Notes: generated from the sequence alone by a model not told the origin. A stretch of 64,000 nt of DNA from Teratosphaeria epicoccoides (GCA_021401465.1 JADDMT010000006.1:496001-560000), one strand, 5' to 3'. Counted from the first letter of the stretch, positions 35,761-47,618 are shown. Program-made: numbers and translations.

Positions 35761-36637
35761 TCAAGCCTCCGCTTCCTCCTCGACCCTCGCGCGCTTATCC
35801 GCGTTCTTATTTTGGTCTTTGGAGTCTCGCTTGTCGTCCACGCCCGATGCTTTGTGCTTGGTGCTACCAAGTTTAATGCCTGTGTTCCAGTAAGCAAGTC
35901 AGCAGCGACCGAAGTTGTGAGGAGACGCTTACTGTTATCTGCAGGCACAGACGACGAGTTGTGTTGACTCTTGTCTGGGGTTCGAACCCAGGCTGCGAAA
36001 GCCTGAACGGAACTCAGCTTACTATTCATGTAGACTTCCGCTGTTGCTTACGTTGATCTCTATCTCTTCATCTCTGCGCTCCTGATTGATCTGCAGGATT
36101 CGGGTTGTGAAGGCAAGCTGCCTCTCTATATGCGCTTGGCGAGCATCCTCCTGAGCCCTTGCGTGGAAAGAAATCTGTTCTTGTTGAGTTGCGAGCTGCT
36201 GCGCTTCATTCTCGAGTCTTTGACGGCGCTCCTCGCACGTCCTTGCATCACGAGCAGCACTCTCACGCTCTTTCTCAATACCGGCTACTCGCTTCGCGGC
36301 TCGGTCGATCTGAACCTCTAGCTCGTCAACTCTAGTCTTCACGATGTCGAAAGCCTTGCCAATGTATCATTGTGTTCAAGCAGTCAATACTGTGTCCGAA
36401 GCTTATTTGATTTGCAATCAAGCAAAGTGAAGGACTCGCCGCTCAAATGTTGTAACGGTACATTGGCACAGGTGCAAAAGTGGAGCCAGGCGGCGGCGTA
36501 TCCCGCGTGATGACAAGGAAGGTGCGCTGTGATTCTGAGCGCGAGCACCAGACCATCTTCCATGTTTTGGGCACAGGTTCAGTGTGCAGTAAATCTGGAC
36601 CAGGTACATCGTGCGGCACTTTGATTATCGACTGTGC
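35761..36637 (-). CDS. Lineage-specific coiled-coil protein, multi-exon, 5' end unresolved
   Basis: The 3' part can be spliced with confidence. Exon 36354-36052 encodes a charged coiled coil (TRVDELEVQIDRAAKRVAG, ARAQEDARQAHIERQLAF). A 49-bp intron (GTAAGC...TTCAG) leads to exon 36002-35933 (AFAAWVRTPDKSQHNSSS). A 53-bp intron (GTAAGC, branch GCTGAC, CACAG) leads to the last exon 35879-35761, with a lysine-rich end (IKLGSTKHKASGVDDKRDSK). Frames agree across all junctions (492 nt). Upstream, 36637-36446 is an open frame with strongly coding-like content (IIKVPHDVPGPDLLHTEPVP, TFLVITRDTPPPGSTFAPVP) in what seems a further exon, but its splice donor and the start codon could not be fixed, and in-frame TGA codons lie just above it. 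The family is unknown. Confidence 0.55.
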
Positions 36638-37287
36638 TCACTCATCTGCAATACAGTGCGGTCCATGATCAAGTGCTTTGAGGTGTTCTTCTCAGAACCT
36701 CTTCATGTGTGGGCCGCTCTTATTGGCTTTGGATCCTGGACAGCGTGCCAATTCTCACCTGCCATTGCCAAAATAGGTCGCTCCAATCGCAGAAGGATCT
36801 GACCGTGAGGTCGTCGACGCGATCCAGGCTGGTGATTCGGACAGCACGTATGTGAAATGAGGACAACAGCCCTCACGCGCAGGATTTCCACAGTATCTGT
36901 CTGCCTGGGAGCCCACGCAGGCGCAAGGAATGATAACAGGAATGCAGCTCAAGTGAACAGTGCACACCCGCCGAGTCAAGTAACCCCAGGGGCGCCAATT
37001 TGCGGTCCGCTCTTGCAGGATGTCTCCTGGCATATGGGTTGGACTCCTATACCACTTCATCTTCGAGTGCGGCTTCGTCCCAGGTCGCAGCGCTCAATCG
37101 CGGTGATGCCTGGTGAGACCTCAATTTCAATCCTCGTATGAAGTGCTGTTGAGCGATCACCACTTCTTCGCGTTTCTGAATGGTGTTGTCGCGGCGAGGG
37201 GATGTTCGATGGAGGATACGCACCCCCGAAGGCGATGACCGGTCAGGAGCTGCCGGCGCGGTCGTTGCGTATATCAAATCTGTCTCC
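36638..37287. other. Unresolved stretch between two minus-strand genes
   Basis: About 650 bp with several minus-strand frames that look partly coding (for example ILLRLERPILAMAGENWHAV at about 36810-36750). No consistent gene model emerges. It may hold 5' exons of the downstream coiled-coil gene or decayed sequence. Confidence 0.35.
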
Positions 37288-38681
37288 CTATGCTGGCCGC
37301 AAATCATAGTCGGTGGGTAGGGCCTCAGCTCGGGCCTCCTGCTCCCGAATCAGCCGGGCATGATGCGCGGCATTTCTGCGACGCTGTTCTGCTGCATTCC
37401 GTTCGCGAGCCATCTGTGCCCGCTCGGCACTAACCTGTTCGCGGCGATCCTCTGCTCTACGTTGACCTTCTAGCCTTTGCCTGGCCTCAGCGCGTTTACA
37501 CTCTATCCTTTCCCTGGGAGCTTCACGAGCAGCTCTTTCTGCATTGCGCCAAGCCTCTTGCCGCTGGTCGGTCGCTGTCACTCTCTCCTGTGGAATTCGG
37601 GCCTGTCGTTCGTCTTCGCCCTGCTGAGCTTTGCTTTTGTGATTCTCCTTCCAATTCAGACCCGAATAATTTTCTGGCGGCTCCTGAGCGGAATGATGAC
37701 GATCTACAATTCTAGCCCCTGAGCAGGGTCCTGAAAGGACGTCAGAGTCTGGTGATGCACTGATCACTGGATACAATCGAACTTTAGCTGAGCGCTGCCG
37801 TGGAGGCTCAGGTACTCTCGTCTCACCGGTTCTAGCTTGGTCGTCAGACATCGATGATCGTGGCGTATATCCTGCTGGGATGGTCCCTCTGTGGCGCTCG
37901 TTCCCGCTAGCACGTGTCATGCCAGTCGCATGCGCATGAGAATATACAGCTGTGCCGCCCAGCAGCTCTGTCCGTAGAGGGCAATCAGATGTCGCACCGA
38001 CCGGCAAGGACGATGATCTCTGAATACCCCAAACCCGACTACATCTGGCGCAGCAGGCAGAGACGGCGCCTCGCGCGTGGCTCTGACGTCTGGAAAAGGT
38101 GACATTGAGGACTGGTCTTCCGTTGAAGCGTTATTGCTTCCTAGCCCTGACCAACGATGCTTCTTGGGCCCGCTGTTGCGCTTTGTGACGTCGCGATAGA
38201 CCCGTTCTGTTCCTCTCAGACCCTGGGTGACTATATAGCCATTTGAGCTGCGATCTGGCACGGGCCTTCGCTCCTGCAGCTGAACTCGCTGTATTGGCTT
38301 GCGGTCTACATCGGCGTAGAGGCGCTTACCGACTGCCTGGGCACAGTAATGGACCATCTCCACGACTCCATCCCGGCCACGGCGTGTGTTGAAAAGTATG
38401 TTATTCGAGACAAGGAGGCTTAAAAGAGTAATGTGACGTTGGAGCCTGCTCAAGTACTCATCAAAAGCATAGCAGCCACACATGTAGGCAGCCCTGAAAC
38501 CGTGAGGCCAGGGAAAATTGGGCATGGGTGGTGATGAGCTCGATTGTGCACTACCCCAGGCACCGTCTGTGCGTCTTTGAAGCTGAACACATTGCTTCAG
38601 CATTGAAGTCCACGGATCAACGACAACCAGTTCTCCTTGCAAATGACGTTGAGCCGAATTTGACGGGCCCAAATTGTGCAA
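37288..38681 (-). CDS. Hypothetical basic coiled-coil protein, two-frame model
   Basis: Two long minus-strand frames overlap at 37917-38007. The upstream frame (38681-37917) reads PMPNFPWPHGFRAAYMCGCY, RLYADVDRKPIQRVQLQERR and PSLPAAPDVVGFGVFRDHRP. The downstream frame (38007-37288) reads GTIPAGYTPRSSMSDDQART and ends in a long Arg/Glu/Ala coiled coil (RRAEDRREQVSAERAQMARE). A plausible intron with GTGCGA donor at 37997 and a CTAG acceptor at 37907 lies between them but does not keep frame, so either another splice site or a frameshift is involved. The order and composition suggest one protein of about 430-460 aa. The family is not recognised. Confidence 0.45.
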
Positions 38682-39695
38682 TCACGCGACCCGGCCTCGC
38701 GATGTTAGGCCAACATAGGTGCCTGATAATGGCGCTCTTTGTTGAAGGCGTCCTCATTTTTGTCTAAGGCAGACGTCGTCTCTCACGATATTCACCTCAA
38801 TTGCGAGGCCGACTCTTGCTCAGCCATAGGCTGGGACACCATGCTGTCGTCAAGCAGTATCGTCTTTAAGCAAGCAGTTGACGATGTTGGGAAGCACCTG
38901 ACGATAGACCATTTGGTGGAGGCTTAGGCTTTGGGTGAGGCATTTGCACGCTAGCGACTTGGCGGAGAGATGAATTTCAACTTGCGTCTGTTGCCAGCAA
39001 GACGTTCTAGGTCAACGTAATAGTCATGACGGATCACACTAAGGTACGTTGCGTGCTCTGTTAATGGTTGCAAGATCAGCCTGGTGCGCCTTATGTCGCG
39101 ACCTTTGCTGCAGCGTCATGAGTCGGCCCCGAGATGACATTTGCTGAAACGCACAGGCTGCCGATTTGGACATGCAGCTGCTCTGCCTTAGCAGAGAGAT
39201 TGCTCGTCTCGAAGGAAGCAGACTCTGTTCTGCTGAGCATGCTGGTTGTGAAGTAGGCAGAATCGCTGATACAAGCAGCCACGAAGCGGCACAAGCCTGT
39301 TGTCTGCAACGTCCACGTCAGCTGACGCAGGCGTCTGGCCTCTAGGTCTCTTATTGGGTTAATCCTTGTACAACGCAGAGCCTCATGTCCATGATAGATG
39401 CCAGGGAAGGTGAAATGCAGAAAAAGGGAGAATATTTACGAGCATACAAAAGACCGTTGTCCTGACACGGATTTGCTCAGACGTCTCTGCCCCTAGCCCA
39501 GCATCAATACTCCAACCGCTCCATGTATGCCCAAGGCATGGATTCGACCCGAACGCCGCTAGTACTCCTTCTCATAAAGCCATAAACGTCACGCGACCAT
39601 GACCAGCATCCATAGAAGACGAGCACCGCCAACTCCAATCTCACCACCGCAGGCTCCATCAATTTTCACAAAATGCAGGACCTCACCCGGTACAA
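38682..39695. other. Intergenic, no gene recognised
   Basis: About 1 kb upstream of the minus-strand coiled-coil gene and downstream of CSM1. Short ORFs only, none with a motif. Confidence 0.5.
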
Positions 39696-41205
39696 TCAGT
39701 CCTCCTCGACAATGACCTTCCTTGTCATACTCTCCAGCAATTTCGTATAGAATTTGACCGCGTGATCTCTGGGAAAGCAAATTTCTTCAGTGAGATAATC
39801 TGGCAAGATCTCGAACATCTCACGATCTCGACTCTCGTCCAAGAATGGTTCGAAGGAGAACTCTGCCTCTTCGTAAGACAGCCCGGTAGGCGTCTTTGGG
39901 TTGGAGACGGACGCGTCGTTCGCTACCGAGAGATGAAAGTGAAGGGCTAGATATCATCGTCAGTGAAATTTTATTAGTGCTGTGGGACACCCTGGACTTA
40001 CTCCCGTTCCGGCCAGTTTGTATGCAATCAAACTCATCTTCGCCCTCCTTCCGCTTCACGCCTCGAATGATCATGCCCGTAAGGTCGGAATACAGGTTCT
40101 CCTTCATCTTGGCCTCCTTTGCTGCTTCGTTTGCATTTCCGTTTATACTCCTCGTCATTGCCTTGGCGTCAACGGCCTTTGCTGTTTCCTGTATTTGCGA
40201 CACCTGCTGCCGTGCCGCGATCAATTTCGCCTCCAGTGACCTGACCTCGTTCTGTGTTGTATGGAGCTTTTCTTTGAGAGTGTCGCGCTCCTTCGTGATG
40301 GTCGTGTTGGCGGTGGTGAGCGCACTGATCTGCTTTTGCAGGCCATCTGTCTCGCCGTTGTTGGACTTGCTCGATTTGCGCAGCTCGGCAATCTCTTTCT
40401 TCAGACTCGCGATGAGCTTCTCTGCATCCTTTGCCTTCTCGTCTGAAACGCGCTTCAGCTTCTCGAAATTGGTCTCCGCATTGTTGCGACCAAGCTCCTG
40501 TAAAGTCTGGTATTTGAGGTTGACGTTCTCATATTTCTTGGTCATCTCATTCAGCTTCCGCCTGAGCTCGGGATCCCCTCCTCTCCGCTCGCGCTCGGTG
40601 CCGCTCACACTGCCGCTGCGCTCCCGAGGCACGGGATAGCCGGGCTGTGCGGATACTGATCGCGCGCTTGCTCTTGGTTGGAGTGGCTGTGGCTGCACTG
40701 AGGCAGATCGTGGTCGCGCCGCAAACCGTGCAGCCGATGCTTGCCCGACTTCAACATTGCTGGCATCCATCTCGATCGACTGCTCGACATTCTCAACTTG
40801 CTCCGGGTCATGCTGCGTCTCGGGAATCACACCCAGTGTCTCCACTGCCTTACCTCTGGGCTTGCGCGTCGCGGTCGTCTTAGCGCGCTTTGCCTTTGGC
40901 TTCTCCTCCTCCTCTTCCATGTCCTCGCCGTCACTTTGGACGTTGGTCCTGTCCCTCAACGGTTGACGCGCCATCTTTGGTGCAGCTTTGCGCTTAGTCG
41001 CAGTCTTTGTCGCGGTTGACTTTTGCGCCGTCGCTTTGGCTTTGGTCATCTTCCGTAGGCCTGGGAACGCGTCAGTTGCGCTGTTTTCTATCGTGCAAGC
41101 TGGTGTGATTTGCACAGTACCGTTTGCCGCGGCACTTGCCAGAACATCAACTTCGTCCTCGCTGTCAGATGCGCCTGCTCGGAGCTGGCTCGTGTGGGCT
41201 GCCAT
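39696..41205 (-). CDS. CSM1: Monopolin / chromosome segregation protein Csm1 (Pcs1)
   Basis: Two exons on the minus strand: 41205-40002 and 39946-39696 (484 aa), with a 55-bp intron (GTAAGT donor, CTGAC branch, CTAG acceptor). The N-terminal third is basic and disordered (KATAQKSTATKTATKRKAAP, EDMEEEEEKPKAKRAKTT). A long coiled coil follows at about 215-350 (ELRRKLNEMTKKYENVNLKY onwards). Residues about 365-484 form the globular Csm1/Pcs1 C-terminal domain (KENLYSDLTGMIIRGVKRKE, YEEAEFSFEPFLDESRDREM, LPDYLTEEICFPRDHAVKFY). Splicing is needed to restore that domain. In yeasts the protein clamps kinetochore microtubule sites (monopolin) and organises rDNA and centromeric chromatin. The domain order and size are normal for filamentous fungi. 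Confidence 0.92.
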
Positions 41206-42150
41206 CTTTCACGACACCAACATAGAACTGGCTGCTTGATGTCTGATTGTGAATGCCAACAATAATGCGCGCGACTGAAAAATTGTAGGCCAATGCGCAG
41301 TAAGAAGTGCGACGCGCGCGACGATTGTTTACGGCTTTGTTGACATCCGCCGGCCACATCCGTCATCTAAAACTCTCCCAGCAATCCGTCCTCGTGCCGA
41401 AGAAACCTTCCATCTTCACCATCACCAGATATTCAGTGCGAACATCAACCGCATCGCCGAGATCTGGTTGTCCACCGCGGAGCCACAGTATAAACCACCG
41501 TGGGCGCATTTTATATCGTACTTATCAATGACCGAGCGCTTCCGCGTATTAGTGGTTTCTGCGGTATGCTTCTACGCGAGCTACGAGCGCATCGCTGTGC
41601 GCCAATATCTCTTGCCACAAGTGCCAGAGGCTTCCTTGGTGCTCTATCGTGTGTGTCCCAATGACAATTTTTTGATAGCGTGGGCAGTCCGGGGTCTAAT
41701 ATGTATCAATCAGCCACCCACGAGACGTAAAGCCTTGATCTTGGCATTGCACTACCGTAGTCTGTCAGGATGATTTGTGTAAACTGCGCTTCAAAACTCG
41801 CTTCGAGCAAAGTAATGCGGAGACAGGAAGGTGGTTAGGTATCTTACATGGTTTCGGGGCGCTGCAATATGCCACCACATTTCCACTGCAGGACCTTTGC
41901 CCGTGCTTGCGTTGCTTGAGACTTGGGTTTCAACTCCCCCCCCCCCCTTCTCCTCCCTCCCTTGCATACTGACGATCGTTGGCAGTTTACAAAATGCCTT
42001 TGCGGCCTCGAAGCGCTGGCTGGCTTAGCACCACCACAGAAAACACGCCCTCTGCAGAATTACTCTGTCGCTTCGCATTGATAGCTCTTGGAAGCATAAG
42101 AACTGTATTTGGAACAGAAAATCTTTAAGCCAGACGCGCCGACACCTCAG
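41206..42150. other. Intergenic, with a poly-C run
   Basis: About 950 bp between divergent CSM1 and the RNase T2 relic. It contains a run of 12 C at about 41937-41948. A 101-codon ORF at 41468-41773 has no motif and is not called. Confidence 0.5.
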
Positions 42151-43329
42151 CCTTTGCGATGCAACGTGCACCGATCCGCAGTTGTCATGTCACAACACAA
42201 CCATTCAGACTGATCTCTGCTGCTTCAACTCTCCCGGAGGTTCTCTGCTGCAGACACACGGATCCTGTCACTGGCCCGCCGGATAGCTGGACTACCCATG
42301 GTCTTTGGCCAGACGATTGTGACGGAACTTACCAAAATAACTGCGGCGATAGCCGCGCCTACACCAACACCACGGACATGCTCAATGCTGCAGGTCGTTC
42401 GGACCTCGTCGACTATATGAACACTTATTGGGTGTCGGACTCTGGATCGGACGAGAGTTTTTGGGTGAGTGCGCGAGACATCGTGTGGATTGTGTGGGAA
42501 GTTTACTGATCATTGACCTTAGGAGCACGAGTGGGGCAAGCACGGCACCTGCATAACAACACTGGATCCAGATTGCTATTCGAGCTATCAGCCCACTGAA
42601 GAAGTGCCCGACTTCTTCAACCGCACAGTCTTCCTCTTTAAGAGCTTACCAACCTACCAGTGGCTTGCGGATGCCGGCATCACGCCAAGCTCCAGTACCA
42701 CATACAGCGACTCCGAATCCAGTCTGCGCTCTCGAAGAATCGTGGTGGCCATGAGGTCTACCTTGGCTGCACCAGTAGCAACACATTGGATGAAGTCTGG
42801 TACTTTTTCAACGTTCTAGGCAGTGTACAGACTAGTACCTTTGAGCCTGCAGATCTTGTTGGCAGCTCTTCGTCCTGCCCAAGCACTGGCATCAAATATC
42901 TTCCCAAATCCTCTGGCGCCACGACGACGACGACGACGAAAGCTACCAGCAGCACCAAGACGACCGCTGCCGCGGCCTCCACCGGATCCCTTTTCAGTGG
43001 CAAGGGCAATCTGAACGTCGTGACTGGCGGCAGTCAACATGGCTGCATAATTTCCGCGGGTGCTTGGTATACGACAGGCACTTGCGCCACTTTTACCGCG
43101 ACAGCCTCGGTTGGCAGCTCCACGTTGACAAGCAGTAAGGGCACATGCGCGACTATCAACGGTGCTCTAACTTGCGGCTCAAGCGCGAGCAGTGCCAGTG
43201 CATTCAGCGCCGATGAAGGTATTCTTCAGTATAATGGACACGGGACGTTCTATTGTGCCCTTTGGCTCGACGCAAGCCACCATCTACACAGCTTCAAGTG
43301 GGCATCCCACAAGCTTGACGATCCAGTGA
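42151..43329 (+). pseudogene. Decayed ribonuclease T2 gene
   Basis: All parts of a secreted fungal RNase T2 are present in order but in shifting frames. The first part (CHNTTIQTDLCCFNSPGG) breaks near 42255, where about four family residues before TDPVTGPPDSW are missing. The next frame has the first catalytic motif HGLWPDDCDGTY, an intron at 42465-42522 (GTGAGT...TTAG), and the second catalytic motif EHEWGKHGTC. Near 42715 the frame shifts by one before IQSALSKNRGGHEVYLGC. Near 43253 it shifts again before the C-terminal GSTQATIYTASSGHPTSL. No signal peptide is attached. An intact enzyme would cleave RNA outside the cell or in the vacuole. With three breaks this copy cannot make the full enzyme; clustered sequencing errors are a less likely explanation. 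Confidence 0.8.
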
Positions 43330-43723
43330 TAGTCTGCTTGAGCGATCACAATATATGGCGACAGAAACTGATGTGCCAGAGCTTTATGGACGAACAATGT
43401 ATGACGAGGCACGCGATGAGTGCTATTTCCCAATGTGCTCTGTGTCTATTGTGCTCGCTCGTTGAAAACAGGGCGGGCAGAACCGCGGACTGCTCCACTT
43501 GACATCATTCCTCCAGTCTACCTCTTTATGCAGATACACAAGTCACACTGAACAGCGACAATTTAGCAACTTGGAGCCGCGTAACAAAGCACTGAGTGGT
43601 CAGCAATGAGCGTCTGCCAGAGCCCTATCTACTACGAGTCGGCGACAAATTCCATTGGAAGCTCAGAAATTTCTCCCTGATCTCACTCCACCTGGAGGCA
43701 ACGACTGCTTTTCAACATTGTTC
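43330..43723. other. Intergenic, upstream of GH2 gene
   Basis: About 400 bp. The GH2 frame is open from 43655, but no ATG precedes 43724. Nothing else recognised. Confidence 0.45.
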
Positions 43724-45963
43724 ATGTCCAACCGACTCTCCAAGCTCTTTCGCCACAAATCGAACAAAGTGCCAAGCTCTCAACAAATCTATCCTGGCAC
43801 CGAGGGTGCGAAAATTGATCGCATTGCTGAACAAGTTGTAATATCTCCTCAACACGCGCCACAATACCAGCAGCCTTACGTTCCACCGTCAATGACGTCT
43901 GGCAAGCCGAGCTCCACAATGAACACTGCAGCTCCAACAGACTACCCGCGTCCGGACTTCTGCCGTACCTCTGTGCGATGGCAGTCACTCAACGGCCCCT
44001 GGCATTTCGCCTTCGACGACGAAGATAAAGGTCAAGATCTTGGTTGGCATCAGAAAGGTCTTCCCCCAACATCTGTCCAAACGATCCAGGTACCGTTTGT
44101 GTTCCAGTGTCCAGCTTCCGGTATTCATGCGAAAGGAGTCCATGAAGTCCTCTGGTATGCACGCACGATCTCCGATCTTCGTTCTGTCTCTGATCACGAG
44201 AAGAATGACCGCCTTGTGCTTCGATTCGGCGCTGTCGACTACCAGGCCACAATCTGGCTCGAGGGCCATTATGTCGGTTCCCACAAGGGCGGACACGTGC
44301 CTTTCGACCTCGACCTTTCTGATGCAATTCACGCCCTCGGTCACAAAGAAGTATACAGACTTACTGTCCGAGTGTTTGACAGCGCACGCGATGTCACACA
44401 GCCGAGAGGAAAACAATACTGGGGTCCCGAACCAGAATCGATCTTCTATACCCCAAGCTCTGGAATCTGGCAGAATGTATGGCTTGAAGCAGTACCGAAA
44501 TTGAGATTGGCGGACAGCAGTCATGGCACCATCATTCGATCTGACGACATCGAGAAAGGTGTCATTGACGCTCGAATTGCCGTCCAAGGAAGAAAGGTCG
44601 GACAGAAGTGTGCTGTCGAGATCGAGGCCAACTTCTACGGGTTAAGAACCTCCAATTCCGAAAGAAAGAGTCTACCGGACGAGGAGGACTTTGTACGTTT
44701 TGATCATTCTCTGCGTCTTAACGAAGACCAGCTGCGACAGCTACCTGTCGAGCTCGTCCATGATGCACCTCTAAACAATCCGTTCTGCTGGCGAAATGGT
44801 ACAGCGTTATGGTCGCCCGAGCATCCCGCCCTCTATGACCTGACAATTCGCCTGTATGATACGACTACCTCGACAGTAGTGGATGAGATCAAGACTACAA
44901 CTGGAATGCGATCGCTGGACTGGTCTACAGGAGACGGCACCTTCAAGCTCAACGGAAAGCCATATTTCCAGGCATTGTTCCTGGATCAAGGTTACTGGCC
45001 CGAAACTCTCATGACACCACCAAGCCCGTCAGCTCTCAAGCAAGACATTGTGCTCAGCAAGCAAGTGGGCTTTAACGGCTGCCGCAAGCATCAGAAAGTC
45101 GAAGATCCAATCTTCTACTACTATGCCGATCGTCTCGGGTTCCTGGTCTGGGGCGAAATGGCGTCTACATACAATTTCAGCTTGGAGGCAACCTCTCGCT
45201 TCGACAGCGAATGGCTCGAGTCAGTCCGTCTCGGCATCAATCATCCTTCCATCATCACCTGGACACCAGTCAATGAGAGCTGGGGATACACGGACTTAGG
45301 GGGACAGATGCAGCAAAGGGACCATGTCAGAAGCCTTTACTACCAGACTAAAGTCCTGGATCCGAGTCGACCGATCAATGACAACTGCGGCTGGGAACAT
45401 GTGGTCACGGATCTGAGTACCTTTCACGATTATGCTGATGCGAACGGCATGCGTGAACGTTGTGAATCGTTGCGGTCGGTCTTGACGAGAGGACGCAATA
45501 TGTTCTTAGGCCCAATTCATGGCGCTAATGGGGAGCTCGACGCTGGGTCGCAACACACGAGAGGAGCACCGGTGATGTGTACGGAGTTCGGAGGCGTCAA
45601 CGTCGCGGTTCAGAATGATGACTCGCGGAAGGGCAACTGGGGCTATACAACAGCATCTGACAGCGCCGATCTGCTCAAACGGTTCGAGGATATCTTGATG
45701 GCGGTCTGCGGGAAGGGAGTAGTGTGCGCATTTGTCTGGACGCAGTTCTGTGACGTGGAGCAGGAGATGGTGAGTTTGCATTCTCGCCCTTTATTCCCAA
45801 TGAGCGTGGCCTCGCATCAAAATGGTGCGTCTACTGACCGGTGCTGATTCAGAACGGGTTATACACCTACGATCGAAAGCCGAAGGTGTCGCCAGCTGAT
45901 CTGGCAAGAGTGGTGCAGAAGGCAAGGGAAGCATATTACGGGAGGCTGTATAGGCATCGTTAG
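43724..45963 (+). CDS. Glycoside hydrolase family 2 protein (beta-galactosidase-like)
   Basis: Two exons, 43724-45769 and 45853-45963 (718 aa), joined across an 83-bp GTGAGT...TTCAG intron so that VEQEM continues into NGLYTYDRKPKVSP. Domains in order: jelly-roll sugar-binding domain (SLNGPWHFAFDDEDKGQDLG, VEVLWYAR-like region, RLVLRFGAVDYQATIWLEGH), immunoglobulin-like middle domain, and TIM barrel with acid/base Glu in TPVNESWGYTDL and probable nucleophile Glu in MCTEFGGVNV. No signal peptide was seen, so it is probably cytosolic. The exact substrate (galactoside, mannoside or glucuronide) cannot be read from sequence. The first 80-90 residues before PRPDFCRTSVRW are a non-family extension; a later ATG (MTSGKPSSTMN) may be the true start. 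Confidence 0.9.
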
Positions 45964-46560
45964 TCGTACATGCAGTCAGGGGTCTTCAATTGTCTTGAGA
46001 TCCCGGATTGAGATGGATAGCAAAGCATAGATAGAGGACCATGAGTCCGGATGTAGCTTGATTGCAATCTTCAAACGTGCTGGTGATATCACGATCGATG
46101 CACCCATCAGTCCATCCGCCGGGACTGGTTGATATGGCCGACGAGTTGTTGATCGAGTTGACCGATTGCCGACACACTCAAATCGATCGATGATGCTGTT
46201 GACTGCTTGCAATGTTGATTTGATCACCCACTATTGCTTTCACCCATCAATCGGCTGAATGGACGCTCGACTGATGGAAACATCGCCCAGGTTGGCGCGC
46301 TTCCGCCTCGGCGGCGCGATGTGGGTGGTACCGGACTGTGGTTACTTCGTGATATGAGCGCATTAATGTCTGCTCAGCACTGCGCCAACAGTGCAACAAG
46401 CGCAGACTATGTTCAGCCGAGGTGTCGTGGAAGGCCTCATGTAGGTAGGCTGAATCTTGCGTGCTACTTAGCAACTCCCATAACGCCGGGTTTCCATCAG
46501 TATCGAAGTGTGCTTTTACATCAACTTTACAACGGAGCAAGATGGTCTTTGAACGAATGA
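45964..46560. other. Intergenic, no gene recognised
   Basis: About 600 bp between the GH2 gene and the DUF1254 fragment. Nothing supportable seen. Confidence 0.5.
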
Positions 46561-46905
46561 CTGTCAGACCAGACCCTGGTCGATGGACTGCTCTGCGAAT
46601 CGATCCAGAAGCTCGCAGCCCCACTGATAGCAGATATCGGTGTTAATCAGGTTGTGCACTCTCGTGCGCTTTTTACTGCAGCCTGCACCGCTGCTGTCAA
46701 ACCAAACTTCGATACCCTCTACTCCGCCAGAATATTCGACCTCAGCCACAACGATGTTGGTTTGGAGCTTGCACAAGTCCCAAGCGATCAGTGTGCGCTC
46801 TTCAGCTTCTGGGATCCGTACGGTGATAATTTTGCCAACTGCAGAACTGGAAACTTCAACAAGAGTCGATCCGTTGACTTCGCAAGCGTCCAAGCAATGG
46901 CATGA
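46561..46905 (+). pseudogene. Fragment of a DUF1254-family gene
   Basis: An open frame without a start codon reads VNQVVHSRALFTAACTAAVK, PNFDTLYSARIFDLSHNDVG and SDQCALFSFWDPYGDNFAN. This is the characteristic core of DUF1254 proteins (KPNxDTLYS, then DPYGxNFAN). Upstream helices (LLCESIQKLAAPLIADIGVN) are still in frame, but the N-terminal part is missing and the frame ends at 46905, well short of the family's usual 400-500 residues. I could not find the rest downstream. It is a truncated remnant; the function of the family is not well known. Confidence 0.7.
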
Positions 46906-47618
46906 CGAGCAAGGGGTTGAACCCCGTCAGTGGCACTTCTTGTAGGACGTGGCTCGTTCTGCTAATTGGACGAACAACTAGCTGCTAAGTCCAGCATCTG
47001 GTGGGATCGTGAGCGTACTCCTGCGTTAGCATCTCGCCGGGCACAATAATCTGCTGAACGGCAGCTATGAGTGTCCTCTGGTCACAAGGCACTCCCGCGA
47101 ACAAGGGCGACAGCGCCGTGGGTGGTTTTGCACGGCTGTCGACTCTGCAGTTCGCTATGACCCTTGTCATCATTACTATACAGATAACGGCAGCTTGACA
47201 TGTTCATGGCCACGCTTCGCGTGTATCAGCTGTAGAGCGCAAAGTCAAGCGCCAAGCGCGGAGGCGGTGGGTATATTCTAAGGCATGAGCGCAAGCTGCA
47301 ATCGTGCTGACCGGCCGTCCGCTACGCTGGGAGGAGATAGACACGCAACAACCCGAAATCAGTTCGGCGTACAGAGTTTCTATTCCGTTGGCAATTGTGC
47401 CCGGAGAGACGTTGCCCGAGGGCCGATGCTGTATTCGCTTGGCCGGAATATTTGGCCGCATGAGCAAGCTCTTTAGCATGCAAGGCTTGATGAATCTAGT
47501 CTCAAAATGGCAACACCCAAGGACCCTATGTTTGGATCGACCAAACATCCTGACACCTTTCGATCGTCACAATGGCATGCAACGATACAATCGAAAGTTT
47601 GGCTGACGGCACACCGGA
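46906..47618. other. Intergenic, upstream of ALG7
   Basis: About 700 bp. A short open frame at 47304-47606 has no known motif. The ALG7 promoter is presumably in the last part. A small perfect hairpin GGGGTTGAACCCC is present near 46916. Confidence 0.45.

Noticed and set aside
35963..35985. tRNA T-arm-like GGGGTTCGAACCC
   Set aside because: It lies inside a well-spliced exon of the minus-strand gene and has no A box or acceptor stem at the right distance on either strand.
37907..37997. Intron joining the two frames of the 37.3-38.7 kb gene
   Set aside because: Donor, branch and acceptor look good, but the reading frame is not kept, so I did not use it in the model.
47304..47606. 100-codon plus-strand ORF upstream of ALG7
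   Set aside because: Some stretches look protein-like, but no start context, splice sites or family could be found.
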